DNA of 64,000 nt from Phragmites australis (taxonomy: Eukaryota; Streptophyta; Magnoliopsida; Poales; Poaceae). A program made the position numbers and the translations under genes. Shown piece by piece: positions 24,712-37,335 of this stretch (positions are counted from its first letter, which is position 1; every line of letters begins with the position of its first letter). The notes beneath the pieces are model-generated. The model was not told the DNA's origin. It made no database searches and saw only the letters and a program-made list of their open reading frames with translations. Location of the stretch: the NCBI RefSeq assembly GCF_958298935.1, contig NC_084942.1:9741501-9805500 (forward strand). Reading direction: 5' to 3'.

Positions 24712-26379
24712 CTACGTGTGAGCCATGAACCAAGCCAGGTACTCAGCGTAAGCCTCTTCGAAGTGAGGCCGGTCCTCGTCCACAACGTCATCGACAACCT
24801 GGTCCCATTTGATGACCCAAGGCTGCACACGTGAAGCAAAGGTACTTGCTATATGCGCCCTCTTACATGTCAACCTGCATAAAGGTAAGTGCATGACATA
24901 AGGTACGACAAAAGGTAATTACAAATTTACCTGTGAATGTTAAGGGGCACCGTCCGAGTGGGTGGGAGCGGAAACGCTTGGAACCACACAAACTGCCGCA
25001 TCACTCTATGCGGGGAGTACTCCTCGATGTAGATGTCGAACATGAGGGCACTCCTCGTCAGCCAATACTCACCGTCCTATGTGCACATGACAAACAGTTC
25101 AAGGGGGGCTCGTGCGTGTACCTCATCATTGGTGTACAGCTTCCACCTCATGTCGTTGACTGTCAACTCGTTGAACTATGCAATGAATTCTGGGTACGTG
25201 CGGTGGGTCTGGACATTGGAGCAAGTCGGTTGTGCACCAAAACTTTGTTAGACAAACATAATAATGGAAGGATCGAAAATTGGCCGACCGATGACATAAT
25301 AATGAACATGTGAAGAGTTGATTGGTCTTACTCGCTGTTGGAACCACAAAGACACCAAATTCAGCCCGTACGTTGTCTGCTAGAAACATGTACCTGCTAT
25401 GATCAACAACCGGCCTACTGATGGTAACCTCTCATAGGAACATAGTTGCAGTAGTAGTGGACAGCTCGTGAAGACTACGTTCGAATCAACCTTCATGTAT
25501 GAATAGTAAAGGCCCATGTAGGTAGCAGCAAGCACAACTTAAACCCAACTATATTGGGCAACCTCCTTTGGTCCAGTGTCCGCTATCTCCTTGGCGTATG
25601 GGATCATGCTCCACGACGCAGAGTTACCGTGGGTCTCGATGAACATGATCCACCCAAACAGCCACAACAAGTACACCTCCAAGTACCATGAGACGTCGTC
25701 TTCGCATGCCAGTGGGTGGATGTTCTCCTCTTGTGAATTATAGAATGACAAAAAATAAGTTAATTGGTGAGGAACATGAACGGCATGAATGAACATTACA
25801 CGAATAATGTACAACAAACTGTATGAGGAACGCCTTCATCGGGCAATGCTTCTCCGACCCGGGAATTGTCCTGAAGGGGGCCAAGCTGTCCCTCCAGAAA
25901 ACGACTGCGAATTGTCCTAGGAACTCGTTGCGCCATGTAACTCGTGAGGTAGGCCTAAAAGGAGGCAACATCCTTAAGCGTGGGCATCATCTCGCCACAC
26001 GTGAGCTAGAAGGTGTGCGTCTCGGGCCACCACTTATCCACAAGGGCTGCCAAGAGGGCCCTGTCATAGCTGAAGTGCCTTGTTGACTCGGCGCCCCCCA
26101 GCACCGCGTCCGCCTCCATCATCTGGTAGAGCAGAAGAAACCTAGCAACCTGTAACCTGCAAACAAAATATATTTAACTAAGACTTTCGAGAATAAGGTG
26201 TACAAGACGGCACAGAAAAGTGATGCAAACCTCAGGATCCACCGAGTGTCAATCCTCATGAACTCGTTTGACACACGGGATCATAATACCAGGAGTTCAT
26301 CAGCGTGCACGATAGTCAAGTACGACTGATGCCTGACGTCGAGCTCAGGGTTAAACAACTCCGGGTTCGCTTGAGCCAT
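24712..26379 (-). pseudogene. Plant mobile domain (PMD) protein gene carried by the MULE, broken
   Basis: The likely start is the ATG at 26379 (MAQANPELFNPELDVRHQSY...), preceded by an acceptor-like TTGCAG. Frame fragments then show PMD landmarks in order: FMRIDTRWILRFA after a stop; SRVTWRNEFLGQF near 25930; YLEVYLLWLFGWIMF with HGNSASWSMIPYAKEIAD near 25690-25560; and a C-terminal WDQVVDDVVDEDRPHFEEAYAEYLAWF at 24830-24720. PMD proteins (the plant MAIN/MAIL1 group and PPP7-long-form relatives) occur both as host nuclear proteins and inside MULEs and retrotransposons. This copy has multiple stops and frameshifts. It sits directly downstream of the transposase on the same strand. Confidence 0.75.
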
Positions 26380-26699
26380 ACCTGCAAGTTTGAAAGTTAA
26401 TTAGACTTCATTAAGCAAAACAAATAGAAAGTAACAAATAAGAGTGCAATATATGACATCATGGATTAAAGTGTTGAATATGTACAAACATATGTTAACA
26501 TAGTCCAATACATACATACCTCATGACATAACGTATTCGACAAAATAGCAAACACGAATTAACATAGTCCCATACAATGTAACACATTACAACAACATTC
26601 ATAATAACAGTCTCATGACACAAATTGTAAGCTACAATGTTGCATGCTTGAATAGTCCTCACACCGTGAATTACAACATAAACCAAACTCAATGAGTTG

Positions 26700-29330
26700 T
26701 CGAGTCCAACAATCGACGAGCACGAGTATGCTCCCATATGAAGTTGAGCTGGGAAGACCTGCTTCAGCAGGGTTGGCACCTGGCACACCAATAGTGCATT
26801 TCTTGTAAGTGTGGCCTATTCTGTTGCACTTGCTGCACCATTTGACGCAACGGCCAACTTCTACTCGTCCATGTCATTATGGATCCTCGTCATCCTACGC
26901 TGTCCCTTCTTTTGCTTCATCTTGTCGGAATCAGGGATGAACACTTTCTCTGGTCCAGGGTCCTTCGTGAATGAACCATATAACCCAAAGCCATATACCT
27001 TATGGTTCCATGTGCTAAAAAGAGCTTCCCTCTTGAAGTAGTCCGAGACATACCTTCGAGTCCTCATGTCCATCATAACACATGCAGCAATCACATGTGA
27101 GCATAGCTTGTGCAATAGCATTGGCTTGAAGCAACTACAAATTCACTTGTCATCGAATAGGGTGCACTCCTGAATAACTCTCTCATGCTTGCCCCCTGCC
27201 TTTGTCCTACACAAAACTTTGTATTTATGCTGTGAAGTACCCATGGGCTTCACCCAATGCATCTTTACATTCTCTATCTTGTCTGCCATGTACTGAGTGA
27301 TCTTCATCTCATATATCAGACGAGCATCCTATTGTGCCAGCAAAGCTAATGCATAACAGTCCATAAATACTTGAAGGTTCCTTGAAGAATGAACTCTACA
27401 ATCCCTACTAGCAGCATGCCTCTCACACATTTCATAACCTAGTTGTACGCATCTGCTAAATTTGTAGTCATAATTCCATACCTAGCCTCGTTGGTGTCAT
27501 AGAGCAGAGCTCACTTCTCCTTCGGCTCATTCTCAATCCCCTCACTGAATGACTTGGTAGATGACCCGATCCTCCTCATCATTTCTTCATGGTCCATTGG
27601 CAGGGCTTCAAGAGCAACTAGTTCATCATCCAGTCCCCTCACTGGCCTCTGCACATGCTCTTATGTTTGCTTCTTGGTCAACTCATCTGGTGTCTTCTAC
27701 ATGGCATCAAACTTCCACTGCTAGTTCTAACAACACAGCCTCTTAAACATGTTCATGATGTTCTTGTTCTTGAATTGCCAGAAGAAGTTAGCTCCCAAAT
27801 TCTTCATGCACCACCTACTCTGCAAATCTGGCCACACAGGACCCACCGTGCCATCCTCCATACCATTCTATAGTTCCTTAATTGCCTTCAACATCCCTGC
27901 ATGTCGGTCATATATAATGCACACGTCCAGCCAAGCATCCACAATTATCATCCTCACATGGTACATGAACCAAAACCAACTATTGGTATTCTCACTCTCC
28001 AAAAATGCAAAGGCTAACGATAACACTTGGAAGTTTCCATCAACCACAATAGTAGCAAGTATTTGGGCCTTGTACTTGCTGGTAAGGAAAGTCCCGTCGA
28101 TATAGAGGATAGGGTGACAATGCTCGAATGCTTTGATACATCCTCCTAAGGTAAAAAAAAACTGTGTTTCAGGACATACTTGCCAAGTTTAGACAACAAT
28201 GGGTACTTATCAAAGTCATAACAAGTCCTAGGGTTCCTTCGAACAATGGTCTGATGCAACTTTGGTAGATTGTCATATGATGCTTTGTAGGTCCCGAACC
28301 TCATCTCAATTGCCTTCTTATTCGCCCTACAAGCCTTGTTGTAGCTGATAGTGTACTGGTACTGCTCATCAATTGCCCTGATTATGAACCCTAGTTCATC
28401 GTTTAGGTTATTCACAATCTGGGCATACATGAAATTGACAACAATGGCTAATGTCAGGTTCCTGTGGCTTGGCTCAAATTCGTCAACTGTGCAATTATGG
28501 TCCACCACAATCGACACTTCCCAATAGTCAACCCACTTCTCCACGAAGCCATGCACACACCACGGGCAACCATCCTTCACGCATTTCACATCGTACTCCT
28601 TGCTGGACTTCATAATAACAAATTGTCGTCGAAGTGATATCGCCTATTGAATCACAACATACTGCATGACCTGACTGGTAGGGTACCTAGACCCCTTAGT
28701 CACCTCATTTTGAGTATACTCCTGCGCCACCTGATTCCCTTCATTTACCACTAGGTTGTTAAAATTCGGATTGTTCCAGTTCGTTGGGCTGGAGCATCGT
28801 CCTCATCATCTGACGTGACATACTCAGGAGCTTCATTGGCCTAAAGATCATCCCGCTCCATCTGTTTAATTAAACCAGGGATGAGTTCCCCCTCCTCTTC
28901 CTCACCAGCGGGTTCAATTGAAACCGCTAATGACTCCCCAACATTTGGATCAGCAATCTCTTCTTCCTATACCTCATAACCCTCCTCCTCCACATACCCT
29001 CCGCCCTGTATCTCCTCAACTCCCTCCTTGTTCTTCCATTGCACAAGCAACATAGGTGGCCAACCTCTTTGAACTACATACTACAGGTACCTCTTCTAAC
29101 CATTTTTTTCCTTGAGCGGGTACACCTCCCAATACACACTATTACTCCTATGATTGCCCATGATGCTAATAGTCATCCCTTGAACCTCGGTATTTATTTT
29201 GAAACCCCGCATCAACCAGTCGTGCAAACGACTGACACTCTTATGCGTAGGTCTAGATATACAATTGTCCATTGACCCAAACACCGACAACACTACCCTT
29301 CCAGACCATAAAAAATATCATTGTCCCCAT
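26700..29330 (-). pseudogene. MuDR-family transposase of the MULE, decayed
   Basis: Landmarks run from 29330 downwards. First is an N-terminal domain (SVSRLHDWLMRGFKI). At 28640-28150 is the MuDR DNA-binding part (SKEYDVKCVKDGCPWCV, then FEPSHRNLTLAIVV, then AIEMRFGTYKASYDNLP). At about 28140-27700 is the MULE catalytic core (LYIDGTFLTSKYKAQILATI, CIIYDRHAGMLKAIKEL, then SRWCMKNLGANFFWQFKNK), with the DDE-type aspartates still readable. Near 27140 is a SWIM finger with CSC...LCSH. At about 26850-26785 is a zinc knuckle, CSKCNRIGHTYKKC. Stops occur in several places, including after KAIKEL and just before the SWIM cysteines. The protein would have mobilised this element. Confidence 0.85.
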
Positions 29331-29688
29331 AAAAAATCATAAACTGTCACTTATCTGACATACCTGCCAATGATAAAAAAAACTCTATCATTATTACGAG
29401 TATGAACCACTATATTTGATACATTTACAACTTCCGAACATAAAAAATAAAATATGTAAACCTACATCTAGCAGTGCAAAAATGCTTAAAAATAAGGTCC
29501 AACATTTACTCTACATTGCTAAAAAAATAGATCTAACAACACTATAACTAATATCACTAAATTCTACATCTATTTGCTTAGTTATGTCTAACCCTACATC
29601 TCATTGCTAAATTATGTCTAAATCGTACATCTACTTCCAAACCTATATCTAAATACACTACTACAGAAACAGTTTCAAGAGGCGGGTG

Positions 29689-31206
29689 TGTAGCGAAAAT
29701 GGTCCTATTAGGTCATGATTGTGATTTTGGTGATTAATGATAACATAGTTATTGGGATTAACATGTTTGTCAAGAATATGTGTTAGTAGGTCTCATGGAT
29801 GCAATACATGAAGAAGCCACCGAAGCTGGGACAAAGTTTGATTGAATTGAAAAATGTCCAGGAGAAATGACTACACAGGATGGTCCGGTGCTCCACGTAT
29901 TTCACTCACTGGAGCATCTCTATCAAAGTGGGACAGAGGCATGAAAGCCTCACTAGATAGTCCGGTGACAAAGCAAGGCAACACCAGACAATACACCGGA
30001 CTATGAATAGTGTAAAGATAAAAAAGAAGCAGAAGACACCACCGGATAGTCCGGTGATTGATTTGAACACAGCGAAGGAAATCATCGAAGCATTGTTAAC
30101 AAAGGATAGAATACAATGACCTCACCGAAAGGTCCGGTGGTGAAGTGATGTGCACCGAAGAATATAACGAAGCAATTTACACAGAGAAGATGTTAACTCC
30201 GATAGCTAAGGTATACTAACCAAAAAGTCCGGTGATGAAGATGGAGTATACACTGGAGTATCTGGTGTTCACAGAGGCTTGATTGGGGTTTCAACAGCTA
30301 GTTTGTGAGAGTGTACTCACCGGATGATCCGGTATTAGTACTATTGTTCTCACCACATCATCCGGTGTTAACAACTTTTCAGAGCCATTGGGTTAACCGC
30401 TAGTGCACAGGTTTGATGCTATAAATACCCCTCCACTCAATCATTTGAGCATGCTGGAGTCCAGAGAAGTTCATATACACCTGAGAAGACATCCAAGCCA
30501 CCAAAGTGCTTAAAGTGATCATCCAAGTCAATTAAGCACAAGATTAGTGAGTGATTAGTAGTTATAGGCCTAGAGAGTGAGTTGCTAGGTGATTGCTGCC
30601 TAGAGAGTGGACCAAGGAGTGATCCAACAGTGTACCTCTTGGTACACTAGCACCTTGGAGTCTTAGTGACTTGCTGGCAAGCTTGTTAACCCTTCGACTT
30701 GGTGTGGAAAGCGGTAAGGCGATTGTGCAGGGAGGTGGAGACCCTTGCCTTTATGGCTCAAGCTCCAAAGTGATCATGGCAACGAGGAACCAGAAGAGAG
30801 GCTAGTGTTGAGACCTTGCCTTGGTGGCTTGGTGGCTCATCCGAGTGGAGGCTTTGCCTTTGTGACTTGGTGTTTCAAAGGCCGTGACCGGGTGCCGACC
30901 GTGAGCATATCCTTTGTGGAGCTCTAACATGGACTAGGGGTGGCATTCATAGCATCGATACCACAGAAAAAATCCTTATGCCGAGTTTACTTTCTCTACC
31001 TTATTTACATTTCCGCATTTACTTACTTGCAATTTACCTTCTTAGATAGGTTGCAAGCACTTTGATCGTTAGAGTAAACACACTAGATAAACCTAGAGCA
31101 CATTTAGATAGAAACTGATATAGGTTTATCTTGTGTTATTTTTGGAGCTAAAATAGTTCTAAGTGTCCTAATTCACCCCCTCTTAGGACGTCACCGGTTC
31201 CCTACA
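29689..31206 (+). repeat. 5' LTR of the copia element
   Basis: It starts TGTAGCGAAAATGG and ends CACCGGTTCCCTACA. A TATA box, TATAAATA, lies at 30420-30427. Alternating accgga/tccggt words make many small palindromes upstream of it, in the U3 part. Confidence 0.9.
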
Positions 31207-31208
31207 AT

Positions 31209-31220
31209 TGGTATCAGAGC
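31209..31220 (+). other. Primer binding site of the copia element
   Basis: TGGTATCAGAGC is complementary to the 3' end of plant initiator methionine tRNA, the usual copia primer. Confidence 0.9.
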
Positions 31221-31272
31221 CTCATGCTCTTGATAGGCTTAACATCCTAGAGTTGTGGCGTCCGGGGTTGGG

Positions 31273-33191
31273 ATGGATTCCCATAGTGCTCCACTTTGCA
31301 ATAGCACAAATTTCCCGCATTGAAAAATTCTAATGTCTTATTATTTGCAGGCTAGAGGCTTAGATGTTTGGAAAGTCACCGAGGAAGAGATGAAACCTCG
31401 TATCACCAACAAGGAGAGGCAATTAGATGCATTGGAAAGAGTATCATTTTATCATCTATATGTGTTGATGCATTCAATCGTGTTTATTCTATCACCAATG
31501 CACATGATATTTGGAATAGTCTCACTGAAATATATGAAGGCACAAAGGATGTGCGCAATGAGAAATATCATGTGCTTGTTACTAAGCTTAATGATATCAA
31601 GCAACTACCCCATGAAGGTGCTAATAACATGTATTCACATTTGAATATTCTTGTCAATGAGATCTATGGGTTAGGTTTGACGCCAATTGAAGATTATCAA
31701 GTAGTGAGAAAAATACTTCAAGCTCTTCTTTTAAAGTACAAGTTGATTGTCTCCATCATCTATGATAACAATGACATCAAGAAGATGACTCCAAGTCAAG
31801 TACTCAGCAGGATCACAGCCTATGAGATGACAATGAACATGGGGATGGAAGTTTCTTCCTCATCCGACACTAAGAACCTTGATCTCACAAGCAAACAAGC
31901 TCAATGTCAACACATGAAGGCAAGGATGAGGAGACAAGAGCAAGAGTCAAGCTCAAGTAAAGATGATGAATAGAGCTACGAAAAAGACGAGCAAAGCACC
32001 TCAACCGATGAAGAGATGGTTCCCGAAGTCGTCAAGCTCATCTCACAAGTGGAGAAGAACATCAAGAAGATCAATGCCAAGATTGATCACCCAATCTCCA
32101 TGAAGAACTTGATCAAAACAATTGATCATATCAAGAAGGAGAAGAAAAAGACCAAGAACAATAGGGAGACAAGGGGAAGAGCTAAGGCATTTGCAAGCAT
32201 AGGAAGATGGGTGAGCAATGATGAAGAATCAAGCTCAAGTGATGAAAGCTTCACCATCCTCGCATCCAAGAAAAGTTCTTCCTCAAGGTCATCATCACAC
32301 AAGTCGTCTCGCAAGCTATCTTACAAGTGTCTTATGACCAAAGGTATGGATAGCGATATAAGTGATGATGAATCCTATGAGGATTCTCGCTCCTATGATG
32401 AACTCCTTCATTTGATCAATGAGCAACAAAGGGCCCTTAAGTAACAATTAAAATATCTTAAGAAATTCAATGCACTTAATGATATTCATGCTACCTTTGT
32501 TTCTAATTATGAATAATTATTGTGCAAATTCAGTTTGCAAAACAAGGAGCATGAAGAGCTTAAGGCTAAATTTGAGTGCATTGAATCTCAAACTAAGGTC
32601 CCTTTGAAGCAATCTACCTCTCTATTTAATTTCAATCCTAAGGTAGATGCTTCCACTTCTTGTGATGATTTATATACTTTATCTAGCTCACCCCTTTGCA
32701 ATGAGATTTGTGTTGAGAATGTTGTTGTAGAACATGAACTCATTGCATAAGAGAATGATGAGCTTAAGCAAGAAGTGGAGAAGCTCAAGAAGGACTTGAC
32801 GAGATTGAAGGGCAAAGGATATGTCCAAGCTCCTCAAGACAACCGTGCTTTCATGATGAAGAAGCTTGCAGAGGGGTCAACCGTGACATGCTTCAAATAC
32901 CATCAAAAAAGCCACAAGTCCTTCTAATGCAAACAAGTTAAGAAGGAGACCAAGTAGAAGAAGAAGATATCAAACCTCTCCAACACGACCTACAACCTCT
33001 ACACCAAGCTCAACTACAAGAACAAGATAAAGAACAACCACTACAAGCTCAAGAAGAAGGAAAATGGTAAGGTGGTTGCACACATGGTTGGGAAGAAGGA
33101 TCGAAGGTGGAACCAACTTATTTGGGTGTCTAAGAAAGTCATCACCAACATGAAGGGACCCTAATCAGTTTGGGTTCCAAAGAGCACTTGA
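31273..33191 (+). pseudogene. Copia gag-like protein gene, broken by stops and a frameshift
   Basis: The probable start is the ATG at 31273. An early stop is followed by SYYLQARGLDVWKVTEEEM. A frameshift leads into the long segment 31440-31973 (VDAFNRVYSITNAHDIWNSL, HLNILVNEIYGLGL), typical of the UBN2-type gag domain. A charged, serine-rich region follows. Near 32890 there is a degenerate CCHC knuckle, CFKYHQKSHKSF-stop-CKQ, in which the second Cys is Tyr. The frame ends with VWVPKST and TGA at 33191, the point where pol begins in full elements of this lineage. At least six in-frame stops are present. It would form the virus-like particle. Confidence 0.75.
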
Positions 33192-34394
33192 AGTCTGAGG
33201 CGGCTATAGGGATTTGGAGACTTGGCTTACAAAATGAAGTGAAGATTTAAGCAAAGAAACCAAGTATACAAGATTGACATATTGATAAAGTTCATGATCA
33301 TTATATACCTAAATCCCCATTCAAAGGGAAAAAGATGTAATGAAGCTAAATGCAAAATCCATTCATTTATCGTAGCTCTTTTTACCTCAACTAGGATTGC
33401 ATGTGCTCATTTCAATTTATTGCAATGCCTAGTGTAAGTCTCATATGGTAGGATGCTTGTATTTCTCTCTTATCCATGAGCAACCTACATGGTTTATTAG
33501 TTGTAGGTCCCTTACATGGCGCTAGTTTTTCAATTCATATCTCTTATGTGCCATGATCCAATGTATAGGATAAATCCTCATTGTTATCAATAACAAGTGC
33601 ATATATCTCACAAGTATTCAACATTTATATGCACACATTTAGGGGCATATATCCTATAGATTGTGATTTTGAGACTAACATGTGTTGTTAGTGATATCTT
33701 TTGTAGTCTCATGGAGCAATCAACATGTCCGTAGAGGTATGTAATGCTCAAATGCTTCAATTGGTATCATTGTCAAATCTTTGTTCATTTAAGCTACCTC
33801 CATATAAAATATAGCTTAAATCTTGATATATTGTCTAGTTGTGCATTATTTCTTTCTCATCATATATATGCACACATATAGGGGGAGGTTAGACTATATT
33901 ATGTGAGTTTTATGAATTATGATCCATGTGCTTTCATCCCTTTCAATTGGTATCATTCTTTTGTAGTTAGATTCCTACAATTGATATCATTTTTAATTGG
34001 ATCGTGATATGTGAAGCTCTCTCCCATGTGCTCTAATATTTTTCCCTTTAAGTTCAGCATGTGTATATAGTCCTTTTTGGGAGATTGTTGACAAAAGGGG
34101 AGAAGTTTGACGACCAAAGTAAGGAATACAAGATGAACAATGTGGGAAGATTGTAGCAAGTGCAAGATACATGAAGGTTAACAAAGGGGGAGAAGCTCTT
34201 GGTTAGGTCAAGTCAAGGGAGATAGTGACAATAGAGAAAGGGGGAGCCACAACAAAGGGGACTAAGTGGTAAGAACATGCATCTAAGCAATATGGTAAGA
34301 CTTCGTGCTCATTTATAATCTTTACATTTGGAATAATTTGTTATTTGCCACTTGCTTTGGTTGTGTTGTCATCAATCACCAAAAATGGGGAGAT
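33192..34394 (+). other. Noncoding interior downstream of gag, with repeated purine tracts
   Basis: No domain is encoded here. Several tracts of the form aaaggggga(g) occur between 34090 and 34265 in addition to the polypurine tract at the 3' LTR. The same style of tract is found between pol and the 3' LTR of SIRE/Maximus elements. The element therefore looks as if gag was joined to that 3' region with pol removed. Confidence 0.5.
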
Positions 34395-35926
34395 TGTAAC
34401 GAAAATAGCCCTATTATGATATAATTGTGATTTTGGAGATTAATGACAATATAGTCATTGGGACTAACATGTTTGTCAAGAATATATATTATTAGGTCTC
34501 ATGGATGTAATACATGAAGAATCCACCGAAGCTGGGACAAAATTTGGTTGAATTGGAAAAAGTCCTAGAGAAATGACTACACTAGATGTTCCGGTGCTTT
34601 GGGTATTTGTACTCACTAAAGCATCTCTGTCAAAGGGGGATAGAGAAATGAAAGCCTCAACGAAACATCTGGTGTAGTCCGGTGACGAAACAAGGCAACA
34701 CCGAACAATACATCGGATAATGAATAGTGCAAAGATGAAAAAAGAAGCACAAGAGCCCACAGGATAGTCCGGTGATTGATTTGAACACACCGGAGGAAAT
34801 TACCTGAGTATTGTTGACAAAGGGGAGAATACAGTGGCCTCACCGGATGGTCCAGTGACGAAGTGATGTGCATTAGAGAATACACCGGAGCAATTTACAC
34901 AGAGAAGATGTTGACTCGGATGGCTAAGGTGTACTCACCGGAAAGCCCGGTGATAAAGATGGAGTGAACACCAGAGTATCCAGTGTTCATAGAGGCTTGA
35001 GTGGAGTTCCAACGGCTAGGTTGTGAGAGTGTACTCACTGGATGATCCGATATTAGTACTATAGTTCTCACCAGATCATCCGGTGTAAACAACTTTTCAG
35101 AGCCATTGGGTTAACGGCTAGTGCGCAGGTTTGAGGCTATAAATACCCCTTCACCCAGTCCTTTGAGCGTGCTGAAGTCCATAGAAGTTTATATACACCT
35201 GAGAAGACATCCAAGCCACCAAAGTGCTTAATGTGATCATCCAAGGTAATTAAGCACAAGATTACTTAGTGCTTAGTGCTTATAGGCCTAGAGAGTGAGT
35301 TGCTAGGTGATTGCTACCTAGAGAATGGATCAAGGAGTGATCCAACAGTGTACCTCTTGGTAAGTCGGTATCTTAGAGTCTTGGTGACTCGCTGGCAAGC
35401 TTGTTGACCATCCGACTTGGTGTGGAGCGGCGGCGAGGCGATTGTGTGGGGACACGAAGACAAGGTGCCTTTGCAGCTCAAGCTCCAAAGTGATCACGAC
35501 GGTGAGGAACTGGAAGAGAGGCTAGTGGTGAGACCTTGCCTTGGTGGCTTGATGGCTTATCTGGATGGAGGCCTTGTCTTTGTGACTTGGTGGCTCAAAG
35601 GCCGTGACCTGGTGCCGACCGAGAGCATATGCTTTGTGGAGCTTCAACGTGTACTAGGGGTGGCATTCATGCCATGGATACTGTAGGAAAAATTCTTGTG
35701 TCGAGTTTGCTCTCTCTACCTTATTTACGTTTCCACATTTAGTTACTTGCAATTTACCTTCCTAGTAGGTTACAAGCGCTTTGATCGGTAGAGTAGACAC
35801 ACTAGATAAGCCTCGAGCACATTTAGATGGAAATTGATATAGGTTTATCTTTTGTTATTTTTGGAGCCAAAATAGTTCTAAGTGTCCGAATTCACCCCCC
35901 TCTTAGGACCTCACCGATCCCCTACA
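34395..35926 (+). repeat. 3' LTR of the copia element
   Basis: It starts TGTAACGAAAATAGCC and ends CACCGATCCCCTACA, with TATAAATA at 35138-35145. It is colinear with the 5' LTR, with scattered substitutions and short indels. The insertion is therefore not very recent. Confidence 0.9.
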
Positions 35927-35931
35927 GGGTG

Positions 35932-36939
35932 GTAACCCATTCCCACATGCGTTTAGCCACCTGCCTCTGGTCAAAGACCTATGGAAATGAACGATTTCCA
36001 TAGGCGCAAATGAGACCGTCTATGAAAACCTATTGCTAGAGGTGGTTCACTTAAGGAACTGAATGTGATAATAGGTTTCCACATGTGGCTCATTTAAGAA
36101 ATTGCCTATGATAATAGATTTCCACAGGAGGTTCCTTAAGAGGACCGTCTCTGGTAATCAGCCCCCGAATTGACATTTTTAGGCCCGAAAAAATCAAAAT
36201 ATTTTTTGGCCCGACCAAGCACTCCCTGTGGCCGCGCAGTTGCAATTCACAAGTCACGCAATTTTTTGTGTGAAATACGCATGCATGGGGTTCATAGCAC
36301 TCAAACCTGAAACCTCTTAGCTCGCGCGATACGTCGTTACTAACCCACCAAAGAAGTAGCTAATAGCATATGCAATCCTTTTGATCTTTTCTGTCTAAAA
36401 CTTTAAATGATTATTTGGACATTTAATGACCTCAAATGGAAAAGTTTTCAGCTACAAAGTTGTAGATCTCGTCAATGGCAACAATTTTCATATGAAGTTT
36501 GTCCTCATCCGACTTCATATGAAAAAGTTATGAACTTTTTAAGATAAATTGTCGTCCATTAACAGAGGTGGTTCACATAAGGAACTGCCAATGAAAATCA
36601 TCTCATTTCCAGAGGTGGTTCACATAAGGAACAACCTCTAAAAATGACCATTTACACATATATTTCACATAAGGAACCGCCTGTGGTAATCTCCCATTTG
36701 CAGAGGCGGTTGTTGTAAGCAACCGCCTATAGAAATGACCTTTTACACAGGCGGTTTCTTATGTGAACTACCTGTGGTAATCATTCCATTTCCAAATGCG
36801 GTTGTCATAAGCAACCGTATGTGGAAATTTGTTTCCACATGCAACCCGAAACCGTAGAGGTTTACTCATGCGGTTTGTCATATAAACCGCCTGTGAAAAG
36901 ATACCCTGGGTATCCTGAAAAATAGTTTTTTTTATAGTT
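35932..36939. repeat. Subterminal repeats of the CACTA element
   Basis: Units such as gaggtggttcacttaaggaac and gaggcggttgttgtaagcaac recur in both orientations, often as short hairpins. An internal stretch (about 36430-36540) on a gttgtagatctcgtc theme is also typical of grass CACTA elements. The transposase of an autonomous relative would be expected to bind these repeats. Confidence 0.65.
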
Positions 36940-36942
36940 ATA

Positions 36943-37335
36943 CTAGATCTAATTACTAAACTATACCTACATACTTTATTTAAATGCTAAACTATGTATA
37001 AAGCTATATCTGTATTCTACACTATATCTAAATTCCAGTCTATGTCTAAATCTAGATCTAGTGGCTACCCTAACTAGTTTATTAAAAAAATGAGGAAAAA
37101 TACCTTTTCAGTAGCTTCTTCCTCCTCCCTCCCTTCTCCTCTCCTCCTACTGCGCTCTGCTCTCTATTATCTCTCTCTTCTCGGGTAGCAAAAGAGTGAA
37201 ATGAGGTGTGGGAGGGAGACCGTTTGTATAGCAATGGGCGACAGATTTTTCAGTGGGTCTAGTGCACAACACGCAGATACTCATGTCACTCGTTGGAAGA
37301 GCGACAACAAGGTGCCACTCAACTATTTTCCCGTG
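36943..37335 (-). other. MULE region between the CACTA insertion and the right end
   Basis: This lies upstream of the minus-strand transposase. It contains a CT-rich segment (about 37110-37190) that, on the minus strand, is a purine-rich leader-like stretch. It probably holds the transposase promoter, but no box could be fixed. Confidence 0.35.

Larger units (their letters stand above)
29689..35926 (+). mobile_element. Complete Ty1/copia LTR retrotransposon lacking pol (Maximus/SIRE-like)
   Basis: Two LTRs of 1518 and 1532 bp flank a 3188-bp interior, and GGGTG borders both outer ends (29684-29688 and 35927-35931). The primer site TGGTATCAGAGC begins two bases after the 5' LTR. A purine tract (aaaaatggggagat) abuts the 3' LTR. 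The interior encodes only a gag-like protein; protease, integrase, reverse transcriptase and RNase H are absent. The LTRs carry many tccggtg motifs, as in maize opie/ji-type elements. Mobility would need proteins supplied by a full-length relative. Confidence 0.9.
29656..36939. mobile_element. Nonautonomous CACTA element, split by a copia insertion
   Basis: The left end CACTACTACAGAAAC starts at 29656 and is followed by aggcggg. After only 33 bp it is interrupted by the copia element, and it resumes at 35932. Direct and inverted subterminal units built on gcggttc...ggaaccgcc fill 35950-36900, the hallmark of CACTA ends. The right end is decayed (inverted AACTATAAAAAAAAC, 10 of 15 matches) and ends at about 36939. 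The trinucleotide ATA flanks both proposed ends (29653-29655 and 36940-36942). Without the copia the element is about 1 kb and has no transposase. AT-rich DNA with repeated tctaaat/ctacatct words lies on both sides, consistent with insertion into one continuous MULE region. Confidence 0.65.

Noticed and set aside
27749..28105. A 118-codon plus-strand frame
   Set aside because: It is the antisense shadow of the MULE catalytic core.
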